DNA of 64,000 nt from Diphasiastrum complanatum (Eukaryota > Streptophyta > Lycopodiopsida > Lycopodiales > Lycopodiaceae). The stretch spans positions 27,174 to 91,173 of the forward strand of contig MU832021.1 of assembly GCA_029204225.1 (NCBI GenBank), read 5' to 3'. The position numbers were made by a program, and so were the translations under genes. The notes beneath the pieces are model-generated. The model had not been told where the DNA came from. It saw nothing but the letters and a program-made list of their open reading frames with translations, and did no database searches. Positions 38,670-49,999 of the stretch are shown one piece after another. Within the stretch, counting starts at the first letter, position 1; each line of letters opens with the position of its first letter.

Positions 38670-38950
38670 TGACCTATTTATAAATTTTTTTTGCACGTTT
38701 GGAGTTCCAAAAGGACACGTGTCGACGCATGATTCATCATTAATATTTTGCCATACAAACAAAGATTGATTTGACATTTATCATGTGTCGAATGACACGT
38801 GTCCAAATCTGATTCATGCACGTGTCCCGACCCATGTGGCCTCATAATTGAGTCATCATTGTCAGTATAGACAATCCACGTGGACTTGTTAGATGTCGAC
38901 ACATGTCATCAACCATTTTTTTCACATGTGCAAAAATTTCCTATATATAC
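38670..38950. promoter_or_regulatory. Bidirectional promoter between G2 and G3
   Basis: A minus-strand TATA box (TTTATAAATA, about 38674-38683) and a plus-strand one (TATATATA, about 38942-38949) face outwards about 265 bases apart. Between them CACGTG occurs three to four times: GACACGTGTC, a perfect palindrome, at 38715-38724 and 38794-38803, then CACGTG at 38819 and 38877. Downstream of each TATA box the leaders share short ATATCGCT/GCGCTTGAAA(T/C)CGATAT words in mirror orientation, so the promoter is partly symmetrical. A second copy with the same plan is at 62756-63088. Confidence 0.6.
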
Positions 38951-39241
38951 ACCCTCGGAATTTTCGGGTTTCGCTCCCAATATCGCTCTCAAGCGCACTC
39001 TCTCTTCGCAAAATACTCCGCCTTCTCACCGTGCACTCGAGACCAATACCGCTGTGATTCCAATATCGCTTTTGAACGTGGATCTCTTTTTTGCACATAT
39101 TCTCTATCTATCTTGCGCTTGAAACCGATATTCAGTTCTGGTATCGATCTCAAGTGCTTTCTGATCGCAAATGTTTTTGTTCTCATTCCATGTTCTTGGG
39201 TTCAAACTTTATTTTTTCTAATTTACTTTTTTTGATTCTAA

Positions 39242-41165
39242 GAATGATGGCTAGGACCAAATCCACTGTCCGTGTCATAACCACTGTACAGCCATCCCAT
39301 GTCCGTGTTCCCCATGGTACTGGCCGTAGATGTGATAGAATGCAGGTCTGGCTGAGGGAGATTAGAAAACTCCAGAGATCAACTGAACTGCTGATCCCTA
39401 GAGTTCCTTTCGGCCAATCTGTCAAGAATGTCACTATGTCATTTGGGCTAAATATTCGTTTTGCCGTGAAAACCATGCAGGCCTTATAGGGTGCTGCAGA
39501 AGACTTTTTGGCCCAATCTTTTGAGGATACCTATTTTTTGGTAGTGCATGGTAAGCGTGTCACCATCATGCCAAAAGGTTTCGTCATTCTCAAAAGACTT
39601 CGGGACCGTTATTCTAGTTTGCATGTGGATAATGCCAGCACCTCCAGAGATCTGCCTCTGGATAGAACAAACTTGCCGACTACCTCTAGGTGGAAAAGGA
39701 AGCAGTCGGTTCTCAAGAAAGCTGGATCTCAAAGGCCAGCTGCTTTCCTTCTTCCTAGAGTTATGCCTGCCAAGAGATCCCGCATCGTTCTGAACTCTGA
39801 ATCAGATGTTGAAGAATCTGATTCAGACCGAGAATCACCCTCTCCTTCTCATGTTATTCATCCAGCTCCTCAGAAGGTTTCTTCACCAAAAGTGATGATT
39901 ATCCAAGAGGAGCTCGACAAAATAACCAAAAAATCTGTAAATATTGTATCTACTTCTCTTTCTGCTCATGTACATAATCTTTTTGTCAGAATTTCATACG
40001 ATCTTGTGCACAGGTTTATTTTGATTCCGACCATTATAACCAGTACAAGGCTTACTTAGCTAATAAGATTGATCTTCTCGACAATTATTTTGATTTCTTT
40101 CTTCTAGATTCACATAGAAGCTTTAGATTAGGTCCCAAATTTTGTGCCGAGCTGAAACATAAAACATCAAAGATTACAGATGTAATAATAGTAGAAACCG
40201 GAGGATGTTTTTTGCAGCATAGTATTAGTTCCGATTCTCATGGTGTAGTTTTTGTTGTTAGTCCATTCATATGGGAGCGATGAAGGCAAAAGATGCCAAT
40301 TTTGATAAGGCTGTATATTTCATCGAATGCAGTCCAGTGACAAAATTTTATGTGATTTTATATGAGAATAAGTAAGGATTGCTCATTTGTTTTTGTTGTT
40401 TTAATTTGGATTGTTGCAGTCGGCATTGCTTTAATAAGTAAGGATTTATCGATATTTGTATTTTGATTGTTGCAGTCGACATTGGAGCCTGAACATTCTT
40501 TCTGTAAAGATAAATAAAGAGGGAGTATCAAATTTTCTATGTGTAAAAGTAAACTCAGTTGCTAATACACATAGAGAATTTGATTCTCTACTTCATGATG
40601 TCGTTCGAGAAATACCGACAATGGCAACTTCAATTGGAGAGATAACCATTAAATCTCTCAAGGTATATTCAATTTATCTCTGATATACATGTATTTGTTT
40701 TTTAGTTTAAATCTATCATCGTAGCATAAATTAATTTTGTCATGATATTACTAATTTCCGTTCAATATATGCAGTGTGTACAACAAATGGATGCTTTCAG
40801 TTGTGCATGGTTCATCTTGTATAATACAAAATTCTTTTTTGAGTGGTATAATTTACAAGTGGATGTAGATATTGAAAAGGTAATATTTTGTTTATTTGTA
40901 ATTCCTCTCATTCTGATTCATATTTCTTTACTATCATTGTTTGTAATTTGCTGATTCACGTGTTTTGTGAGGACAGTTCACTCTTGAGCCGTATACTCCT
41001 GACGATGTATATAGATTTCAGCAAGAGTTGATCAGAACCTATGTACAGAACGGTGTAAGCATTGCACTTGAAATCGAGGGTCCTAAAAAACAAACTGCTC
41101 CTGCTTTAACAGCCTTTCAGGTTGCTCGGATGCAGATATTATTATATATGATAAAGAAGGAATAG
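39242..41165 (+). pseudogene. G3: histone H3-like domain fused to C48/Ulp1-like protease
   Basis: Five exons by phase: 39242-39936, 40014-40371, 40476-40662, 40775-40879 and 40977-41165, all GT-AG and phase-compatible. Exon 1 begins MMARTKST and contains LREIRK, RSTELLI, a VPF motif, SFEDT and GKRVTIMPK, the H3 tail start and histone-fold landmarks in order. The tail is about 12 residues shorter than canonical H3 and its other lysines are not kept. A long Ser/Asp-rich extension follows. Exons 3-4 carry RHWSLNIL and CVQQMDAFSCAWFIL; the latter matches the QQMNGSDCGVF pattern of C48 proteases with the same Gln-to-Cys spacing. The acidic triad residue is unclear. Breaks: TAG at 39487 where H3 has Gln (fits CAG to TAG) and one lost base near 40275. 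The acceptor of intron 2 is duplicated (40425 and 40475). If once functional it could bind chromatin and remove ubiquitin-like tags; that is inference. Confidence 0.7.
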
Positions 41166-41519
41166 AAGCCCTTCCCAATACAGAGGAAGGCGATATTATA
41201 GCAAAGAGACATAGAAGTCCTTCCTGAAACAAAGGAAGACAAGATTATAGAAGATAGAATTGTTCCTTTATCAGTTCCTAATACTGATACTGAAAATATA
41301 GAAAAAAATTATTGAATAGGGATCCATTTGTATATAGAGATACATAAAAAAAAAATACAATCATTTTACATGTAAACAACCCGTTTATGAGGTTTTTATT
41401 GATATCAATATAAATTCTTACAATAAGGTTGTGTCCATAGTGTAATATTGGAATGCAATTTTTTATATTTTTTAAAGACATGATGATTGGCATGTATTTG
41501 TTGATAGTGAATTTCAGTG

Positions 41520-42890
41520 TTCTTTTATAAGTTGGATTGTTTCGTCAATATCTCTGCATTTGATCTTGAGGTCACGTCTTTTATGTACCTGCATAAAACT
41601 AATACAAAGTGAGTTACAATTAGTATAGAGTTTGTATTAGAAAGTTTTGATTGAAACTATTCATAAAGAATCAAGTGGTTACAGTTACTTACAAGTTTAT
41701 CATTAAAAATGAATCTGAAGTTTGAAAGTACATCATCTTGTAGGAGCAATAGTTTCCGCCTGATGTAATTTAGACTCCAATCTTCTTCCACCTCAACACA
41801 TGTCAAAACGACTTCATTGTATAAAATTTTAATATTTTTTCATTTTGAATGTCCACTGGCTTCCAAGTCTTGACCGAGTGGCACCCATTACCTTTATTTA
41901 TTTTTTATCTTTGATAATGAAAACATAAGCTCAACATTTGTTATCTTTGATAACGGAAGCACATAGAAGACATTTTAATTCTGAATTCTATTTTTCCATC
42001 TGATCTTTTGTCCCAACCTTCATCCAGAAGTTCGAATAATAAACTATCTGATAAATTTCTACATACAAACATCGTTGGGGTTTTGTGTACATTGACACTT
42101 GAAAAGAAATCCACAAATATATTCAAGAAAATAAACCAACTCAATCTGACTGTTATTGATCCCGTGTTTATTTTTAATAAATTTTTTACATCATTATATA
42201 TCTTGCAACGAAATGATTTTGAAACTATAGCATCTGGTGCAATTCATCACTTTCAAAACTAGGTAATGGAATTGGGACTATTTGTCCAAAATTTCCTTTG
42301 TATCAGCAATGTATATTGATTCATAAAAAAAGATCTCACTATCAGCTAGATCTTTTGCAGTTCTACCTCGATATTGCAACTGTCCAATATCAGTGTGAAT
42401 AACATCTAACACACTTGCCACAGATCCACCGGGCTCTCATTTATTTATGTTGGATGGATATAAATCTGCAAGAAAATAATGATCAGATTGGCAAATTTAC
42501 TATTAGATATTTATGAATGACAAAAATCTAAGTATAAAAAATATTAATACTCACAGCTGTTTTTTTTGTGATCCTGATGGTGGAATCCTTGCACATTTTT
42601 TTTTGAATGCATATATACATGTTGGACTAGAATTTCAGAAATAGATTTTCCTCTTGATGATGTTCAGAAATCCAAAATTCTGGCCTTCCAATAAGATCAA
42701 AATGATAGTTTTGACCTTTTGCTTTTTCAAAATGCTCATCTTGATGATGAATGCATCTAAACCCAAGAGTTTTTTGAATATTTTTTTGGCACCCATAATC
42801 CATTATCATTTTTATCATTGAATAGAAACACAGAGTCGATTGAGGAGCACGACTTTCTTGATGTCGCCATTCGTAATGTGCATGCAAAAA
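41520..42890 (-). pseudogene. G4: unknown multi-exon gene
   Basis: Minus-strand coding pieces separated by plausible introns: one after acceptor TATTTCAG (near 42891) with HFDLIGRPEFWISEHH; a GTGAGT donor near 42552; an exon after TTCTTGCAG (near 42469) reading GGSVASVLDVIHTDIGQLQY then RGRTAKDLADSEIF; one with LSDSLLFELLDEGWDKRSDG (near 42040); then VEVEEDWSLNYIRRKLLLLQ, a GTAAGT donor (near 41693) and TATGCAG acceptor (near 41590) in phase, and VHKRRDLKIKCRDIDETIQL to the stop near 41525. Several stops (two or three at positions that fit Trp) interrupt it, and the frame in the middle is uncertain. I recognise no domain. It converges on G3, with about 360 bases between stop codons. Confidence 0.35.
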
Positions 42891-43019
42891 TCTGAAATAC
42901 TAAACTATGAATCTGAAAATATGCGTAGACAAAAAGCCATGAATCTAAAAATATGTGTTGGCGTATATTTGAAACATTGATCTATTTGGCGCCACGAATT
43001 AACTCTAGTTAACCTTGCT

Positions 43020-43470
43020 AACCATGATTTGACAATGCATATAAGATTCTTGAAAGATTCTAAAAAAGATTTCAAAAAATTTTCTCTAAGATTCTAGAAT
43101 GAGTCTAGAAAGACTCTAGAAAGATGCTTGAAAGATGCTAAAAAAGATTTCAAAAGAATTTCTCTAAAATTCTAGAATGAGTCTAGAAAGATTCTAGAAG
43201 ATTCTAAAAAAGAATCTCGAAAAATATCTTGAAAAGATTCTAGAAAAGATGATAGAAAAAATTCGTGAAAAATTTTCGAAAACGATTTTTAGTAAGATGT
43301 TAGAAAATGTCTCAAAATATTCTCGAAAATAAGCATATAGTAGAAAATTTCTCAAAAAATGGGAGAAAGATAGAGTAGAAAATTTTTTGAAAAATTGGAG
43401 AAAGATACTAGAAAATTTCTCGAAAAATTGGAAGAAGATGTTAGAAATTTTTTCGAACTTGAAAGATGAC
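43020..43470. repeat. Degenerate array rich in TTCTAGAA
   Basis: GATTCTAGAA-type words repeat throughout, and a unit of about 100 bases (AAAAAAGATTTCAAAA ... ATTCTAGAATGAGTCTAGAA) is present twice, at about 43060-43150 and 43140-43200. The words are inverted nTTCnnGAAn pairs, the form of heat-shock elements. A shorter run of similar words in mirror sense lies at 48970-49075. Confidence 0.6.
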
Positions 43471-43892
43471 TGCAAGAGCATCTCAGGAGGATGCACAATA
43501 GCAGCTGGTGCAGCTGTAATATGGATAAGCAAGAAGCAGACCATAACTGCGCAACCTACGAAACAGAGTATGGTATAGCAACCAAGATGGCGAACGAGCT
43601 TACATGGCTCAAACAGTTTCTTGATGGACTAGGAGAGAACTCCAATGAGCCGTTGCTACTGTTCATGGATAACACATCCGCCATTCATCTGACAAAGGAT
43701 CCAGTGTTCTATTCCAAGATGAAACACATTGCTATTAGATATCTGGTTGAGAAAGACAAGCTGAAGACCAAGTTTGTTCTAATGAAACGGATGGTGACTG
43801 ATATCTTCACAAAGCTTTTTGACAAGACAATTTTTGAAAAGCAGCGTACAAGCTTAGCAATCAGAAAAATACCAACTTCGAGAGGGAGCTAA
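43455..43892 (+). pseudogene. Copia RNase H C-terminal fragment
   Basis: Reads ISGGCTIAAGAAVIWISKKQ, shifts frame near 43560, and continues IATKMANELTWLKQFLDGLG, LFMDNTSAIHLTKDPVF and KMKHIAIRYLVEKDK to the stop at 43892. This is the RNase H end of a different Copia family from the two complete ones. The purine-rich GAGAGGGAGC just before the stop may be its polypurine tract. Confidence 0.85.
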
Positions 43893-44084
43893 AGAAACTA
43901 AGAGTTTCTATCTATCAAAGCCTTAGTATTTTTCTTAATTAATTCTTTGTTGTTGTTCGCGACTGTGCATTTTGAACTATGTTTTGCATAGTTTGCATTT
44001 TTGAACTATTTCGTCGCGCGTATTTTTGGATCATGAGGAAAATGCATCACTAGGTCCAAAACACTTAGAAAATGATTCTGGCCA

Positions 44085-44510
44085 AATCTCGTGACACTAT
44101 GGCATTTTTGCAAAAAAGACGACACTGTCTTTAAATGTCTTAGAAATGTTTTCTGGCCTACTGTCAAATTTTTTGCTTTTCTTGAAAAAACAACACTGTC
44201 GCATTTTCCGCTTTTCGAAAAAAAGTGATACTACCCTTAAAAATGTGACACTGCCTTGAAAATGTCTTAGAAAACCTTTTAGGCATACTGTCAGATTTTT
44301 CACCTTTTCGTCCTTCGAGAAAATATGACATTGTCGCATATTTCACATTTCGAAAAAAAGCAGCACTGTCTCCAAATGTCTTAGAAAAGTTTTTGGCCAA
44401 CTGTTGCATTTTTTGCCTTTCCAAAAAAAGTGACAGTGCCCTTGAAAAAGTGACACCTCTTAAAAATGCGATACTGCCCCTTAAAATCACAAAAGTGTCC
44501 TTTTGGCAAA
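44085..44510. repeat. Degenerate tandem repeat, unit about 110-130 bp
   Basis: The words AAATGTCTTAGAAA, ACTGTCNNATTTTT and TTTCGAAAAAAAG with CACTGTC recur in the same order about three times (near 44130, 44260 and 44375). No coding content. It may be the 3' part of the Copia fragment to the left or an independent array. Confidence 0.55.
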
Positions 44511-44794
44511 ATGCAAAGGTCTGTAGTGTGAAGGCACTGTGCAATGGACAGAAGGCGGCTAATGCTCAGAAAACAGCCATGGAAAACTAGAATCAGTTTT
44601 GATTAAGCCTAATGCATTTCTTTTATTAGATCTTTTAAAGCTAAGCAGTTCCCTGGATTGATCATATAAGAAGGAGATCACAAATACAGACTGATACAGT
44701 CACAGATACAGATACAGACAAAACTATAAGAGTTTGATATAGCAATCAACAGTAGCTAGTCACATTATTCGTGAGAGAGAATATTTCTCTTGCA

Positions 44795-45160
44795 CCAATG
44801 CACTAATCTGGAAAACAGACAGTGCTCAAGAAAACATTGTATATTCAGTTTTGATAATAGAAGCAATTTTTCCAATACTCTATTCTGTAATGTGTATGAT
44901 CTGTAATGTTTGAATGCATGCTGACAGTAGATATCTTTCCGTTGTTGTTTTACTCAACATTATCTGTTTTTTACAAGTTTAATTTTACAACAGATCATCA
45001 GAAGCGATTTGGGGCTTGGAAGAGAATTAGACCACAGTTAGTAGTAGTAGCTACTCCTACCAAGTCGGTTCTATCTGGCCTTCATCCCCGAGATTTTCCA
45101 TGAGTGCTCTATTAGAGCATTTGATGTTTCCGAAATTCCTATCAGTAGTATCAAAGCATT
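44795..45160 (+). repeat. Copia LTR and leader fragment, copy of 59526-59910
   Basis: Strongly similar to 59526-59910, including TTGTATATTCAgTTTTGATAATAGAAG, AATGTGTATGATCTGTAATG and TACAACAGATC. The primer site seen there as TGGTATCAGAGC is decayed here to AGTATCAAAGC. Confidence 0.8.
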
Positions 45161-45179
45161 TCATTGCTATCAGATTCTC

Positions 45180-47620
45180 TTCAAACATGTTGCTCATCAA
45201 GAGTAGAAGAGCTTGGACCTTCAATGGGAATAGTCGACCGAGGAACTGGAAAGTTCAATATGTCAAGAGAATCTAACAGGTCAGCTACACGGGCATTGCC
45301 TTTTCCTTTGAGGTCGATAAACTGATTTTCGATGAAGATGACATTCCGGCTAGTGAATATCTTTGACTCAATGGGATCAAACAACTTATAGGCTTGATTT
45401 TAAGTAGTGTAGCTGATGAAAATACATTTGATACTTTGGAGATCGAACTTCTTCCTGAGATAATGAGGAATCTGCGCATAAGCAGTACATCCAAAAACTC
45501 GTAAGTTTGATAGAAAAGGTTTGGTACCTATCCAACCTTTGAATGGTGTTTTTTCTAAGAGACCTTTAGTAGGATATTTGTTCTGAATATAGGTTGCTGT
45601 TGGAATAGCTTCGGCCTAGAAGGACTTCGGAAGTGTCGCATGTGATAACATGCACTTTGCCGATTCAACTAAGGTTTTGTTCTTTCTCTCAACAAGACCA
45701 TTTGACAAGTGAATTGGAGGTAATGTATTGTTATTCAATGCCATTGTTAAGGAAGTACTCCTTGAATTCAGTGGAGATGTATTCTCCCACGTTATCTAAC
45801 CTCAGTGCTTTGATTCGTTTGCCAGTTTGATTTTCTGCATGCTCTTTGAATTGTCTGAACTTGATAAAAACTTATGATTTCTATTTAATGAAGTAAACAA
45901 CTGTTCTTCTAGAGAATTTATAAAGGTAATGAAATACTTTACATCTAGCAATGAAGGAGTTTGCATAGGTCCACATATATCTGTATGAACAACATCTAAT
46001 AGACCTTTTGCTGCATGCCTATGACTCAATCTAAAAGGAATCCTAGTTTGCTTTCCAAGTATGTAGCTATGGTAGACAAGGAGATCGACTTTACCAGAAG
46101 GATAGTCGAGATCAAGTACTAGGGATTGTCTGGACAAGTGTCCTAAGCGAAGATGCCATAGTAATGCTTTATTGACAAGAATAGAAGTTTCGAGACTTGA
46201 CTAGAATCAGAATAGCAATGTGCCAATCTATATAAGTATCCATGCCTTTTGCCGAGTGCAAGGATCTTATTACTCCTATCAATAATTCTGCATTGTTCAC
46301 ACTCAAACTCCACCTTATAACTTAAATCTATAATTCTACTTACCGATAATAGATTTGTACAGAGTTTAGGAACATACAAGACTTTTGACAGTAGTTTGAA
46401 TTGATCCAGCTGGAATCTTAATCTTACAGTACCTTCACCTTTGATAGTGTGAGTACTATCATCACCAAGATGAACATACTTCTTTGTGTTGTAAGGCATA
46501 TAGGATTGAAAAATCTCATGATGATTGGTCATATGTTGAGTAGCCCCAGAATCCAAAAACCACGAATCATCCAAATTCGCGTATTTGTCTTTGACCATAA
46601 AAGCGCCTTCGTCTATTTTGACTTTAGGAGATGCTGTAACTGTATTTGCTTGTTGATCAAGTTGCTTGGCTGCATTCTTCGCTTTGAGAATTCGGCAATC
46701 CTAGATCTCATGGTTATTACATTTGCAATACCTGTAAAACATCTTCTTCTTTGATGAATGTGGATTTGATGATTGTTCTTGACTTTGATTCTTTTTCTGA
46801 TTCGATGTAGACTACTTGGAGCTTTTCTGCTTCTGTCGTTTTGAGCCCTTGTTGATATATAGAGCATGCGACGAAGAGGTAGATGAAGTGTCTTGACTTC
46901 TTCGATTATCTTCTTGCAACAACATAGTGATAACTCTGGTAAGAGTCAAATCTGAGTGTGTCGTGATGATCATCACCCAATTCTCATATGTAGAGGGCAG
47001 GCTTGAAAAAAATGTCATGATTGCGTCTTGATCGTCTATGACTGATCCGACAGCGGCCATCTGTTGCAAGAGATTCTTAAACTGGTTAATATGATTCTGA
47101 AAAGAATAATTATTCGACGTCTTGAGTGTGAAGAATTTCTTTCGAATATGTAACTTAGTAGTTACATCTCTCACATCATATAGTGAGCTCAGGATGTCCC
47201 AAACTTCTTTCGAAGTTTTAGCTTCAACTATGTGGCCAATTTGAATATCTGATATATTGAGGATAATCAGCGCAAAAGCTTTACCATCCTTCGATTTTCA
47301 CTTTGAGTCTTCTGTGTCGTCTTCAGGTTTCACTTCAATACCTGTAACAACATCCCACAACTCGTTGGCGATTAGCAAGGTCTTCATCTTAAATTTTCAT
47401 AAATGATAATTGGATCCATTCAGCTTGTCTGCAATAAGACCGACTTTACTTTGAGAATCCATCTGGAACTTTAGACTGACGACGTTAAAAGAGATACCGT
47501 GATGTGCTACAATTGAAAATCAATTCTCTGATACTGAAACAAATTGATTCGAACTAAAGAATAATTTGATATCATGAAAGATATCAAGTATAAGAGCTTA
47601 AGCTCTGATATAGTATTAGG
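45180..47620 (-). pseudogene. Copia element, gag to integrase, decayed
   Basis: From right to left on the minus strand: gag (47450-46880) with IRKKFFTLKTSNNYSFQNHI and a FFSSLPSTYENWV block; zinc-knuckle region broken (about 46700); protease with DSWFLDSGATQHMT (46598-46143); GAG-pre-integrase and integrase start (VVHTDICGPMQTPSL, 46000); broken integrase core with CHLVNGLVERKN-like remains near 45680; post-integrase region ending near 45181 (KIFTSRNVIF). Reverse transcriptase and 3' LTR are missing. Stops and frameshifts throughout. Its 5' LTR and primer site are to the right. Confidence 0.85.
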
Positions 47621-47638
47621 TCTTGAAGAAGAATAAAT

Positions 47639-48176
47639 GCTCTGATACCATGTTGGAAAGTAATCGAATAAAAATAATTCAAACGACAAGAAAGAAAACT
47701 TATCGTGCGTAGTGGAATAATGTATCTTTCTCTTTTTTCATGCATGACTATGCCTATCAATTTCGAACAAAACAATGGTGATAAAAATCACTTTTGATCT
47801 TATAGTAACTACCTTTGAAATCAACAGTACTACAGTGATTACGTAGCCAAACATTTAAGCATTGAATTATCAGACAAATAATTCTATCGCGAAGAATTAC
47901 AGAAACGCATACATTCTGAGACAAACCTGAATACAATAAAAGATAGTATTGATTCAGTATGAAACGAAACAGAAGTAAATGAGTACAACAAGTTGCAGAT
48001 TGAAGCCACGTACTATAAGCTCTTTGAGCGGCTAGAATATAAGTCTGAATTAAGTGCAACTACTGATAAGTAGTAAGCGCAATAGCTCTAATCAACTCTA
48101 AAGAACTGAGCTAGAATGCTCAAGAGTGTTTAAGCTCGCAGGCTTGAGAGAGAGCTAACTATTCAATACTTGAACA
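47639..48176 (-). repeat. Primer site and 5' LTR of the 45-47 kb Copia
   Basis: Exact TGGTATCAGAGC (minus, 47639-47650) followed by a probable 526-bp LTR, starting TGTTGGAAAG at 47651 and ending CTTGAACA at 48176. The outer end is inferred from the TG...CA rule because no second LTR copy is in the window. Confidence 0.65.
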
Positions 48177-48294
48177 TGGGGGTGTTGGAATTAAGCATAA
48201 CTCCAACTCACCAAAATTCAAATAATTAGAATTTGAGTCATCAAAACACGAATCATTTGAGTTTGTCTCAATTCTTGAGCACCACTACACTATG

Positions 48295-49196
<902 letters not shown>

Positions 49197-49981
49197 TGAC
49201 AAAATTTCCAGAATTGACACGTGTGGGGAATGTCCACAAGAGTGACTGATCTTAATTAAGCTTTGTGATTGGCACTATAACCTGATTCTAGATTGACCAA
49301 CAAAATCTAGTTCAAAAGAAATGGCTAATCCACAATCTAGCATGCTAATCAACAGAATATAATAGCAATGAATCAAAGAATGAATAAAAATACAAGATTT
49401 CAATGTATGAGCATTAGCCTCAACACGAGTTAGAGAGAGAGAGAGCAAGAGAGATAACAAACAATATTTGTTTAGATCCAAAATGGCATGAGATAGCTTC
49501 AAAACTTTGGTTCTTCATCATTGATTGTGTGGAGAGCTACACAAATTTATGGAGTTTGAGGTAGATCAAGGTAGAACCATATCTATCCACTCCAAAATGA
49601 CATCTAGAGTCTATGTGACATTTGTCACTTGTTATGCATGAAATTTTACCAACTTTTTACAAGTGTACTAGATCTAACTAGAAATATTTAAATCATCATG
49701 CATGTGTCCATTAAACTTTGTGCATGCCTTGCATGTCACTATGGATCACTTACAATTAATGCATGCAAGTTGCCACGAGTTTCTACAAGCATAATCATGC
49801 TAATTCTATGTCTACAAACTATATGCAAGTTGTATTTATCAAACTAGATAATACATAACCATGTAGTTCGAGTTCTATGTAGGCCAAACTTGGCATTTTG
49901 CATTAATAAGATACATACTTGCATGGTACAGCATTTGTAGCAAGCCAAGAAATCAATATGGATTGTTTTTCAATTTTAACA
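49197..49981 (-). repeat. 3' LTR of the 49-55 kb Copia
   Basis: 785 bp. The polypurine-side neighbour (49982-49989, minus AGGAGGAG) shows it is the 3' LTR. Confidence 0.93.
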
Positions 49982-49999
49982 CTCCTCCTAAAAAATGAT

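Noticed and set aside
39242-39620. Reading the H3-like exon as a centromeric histone (CENH3) gene
   Set aside because: No extra residue in loop 1, the ARTK tail start is kept, and the gene has a long extension and lies in a repeated unit. A diverged H3 capture explains it better, though CENH3 is not excluded.
42008-42262. Plus-strand frame with KKSTNIFKKINQLNLTVID
   Set aside because: It overlaps minus-strand exons of G4 that are supported by splice signals in phase; it has no upstream or downstream coding context.
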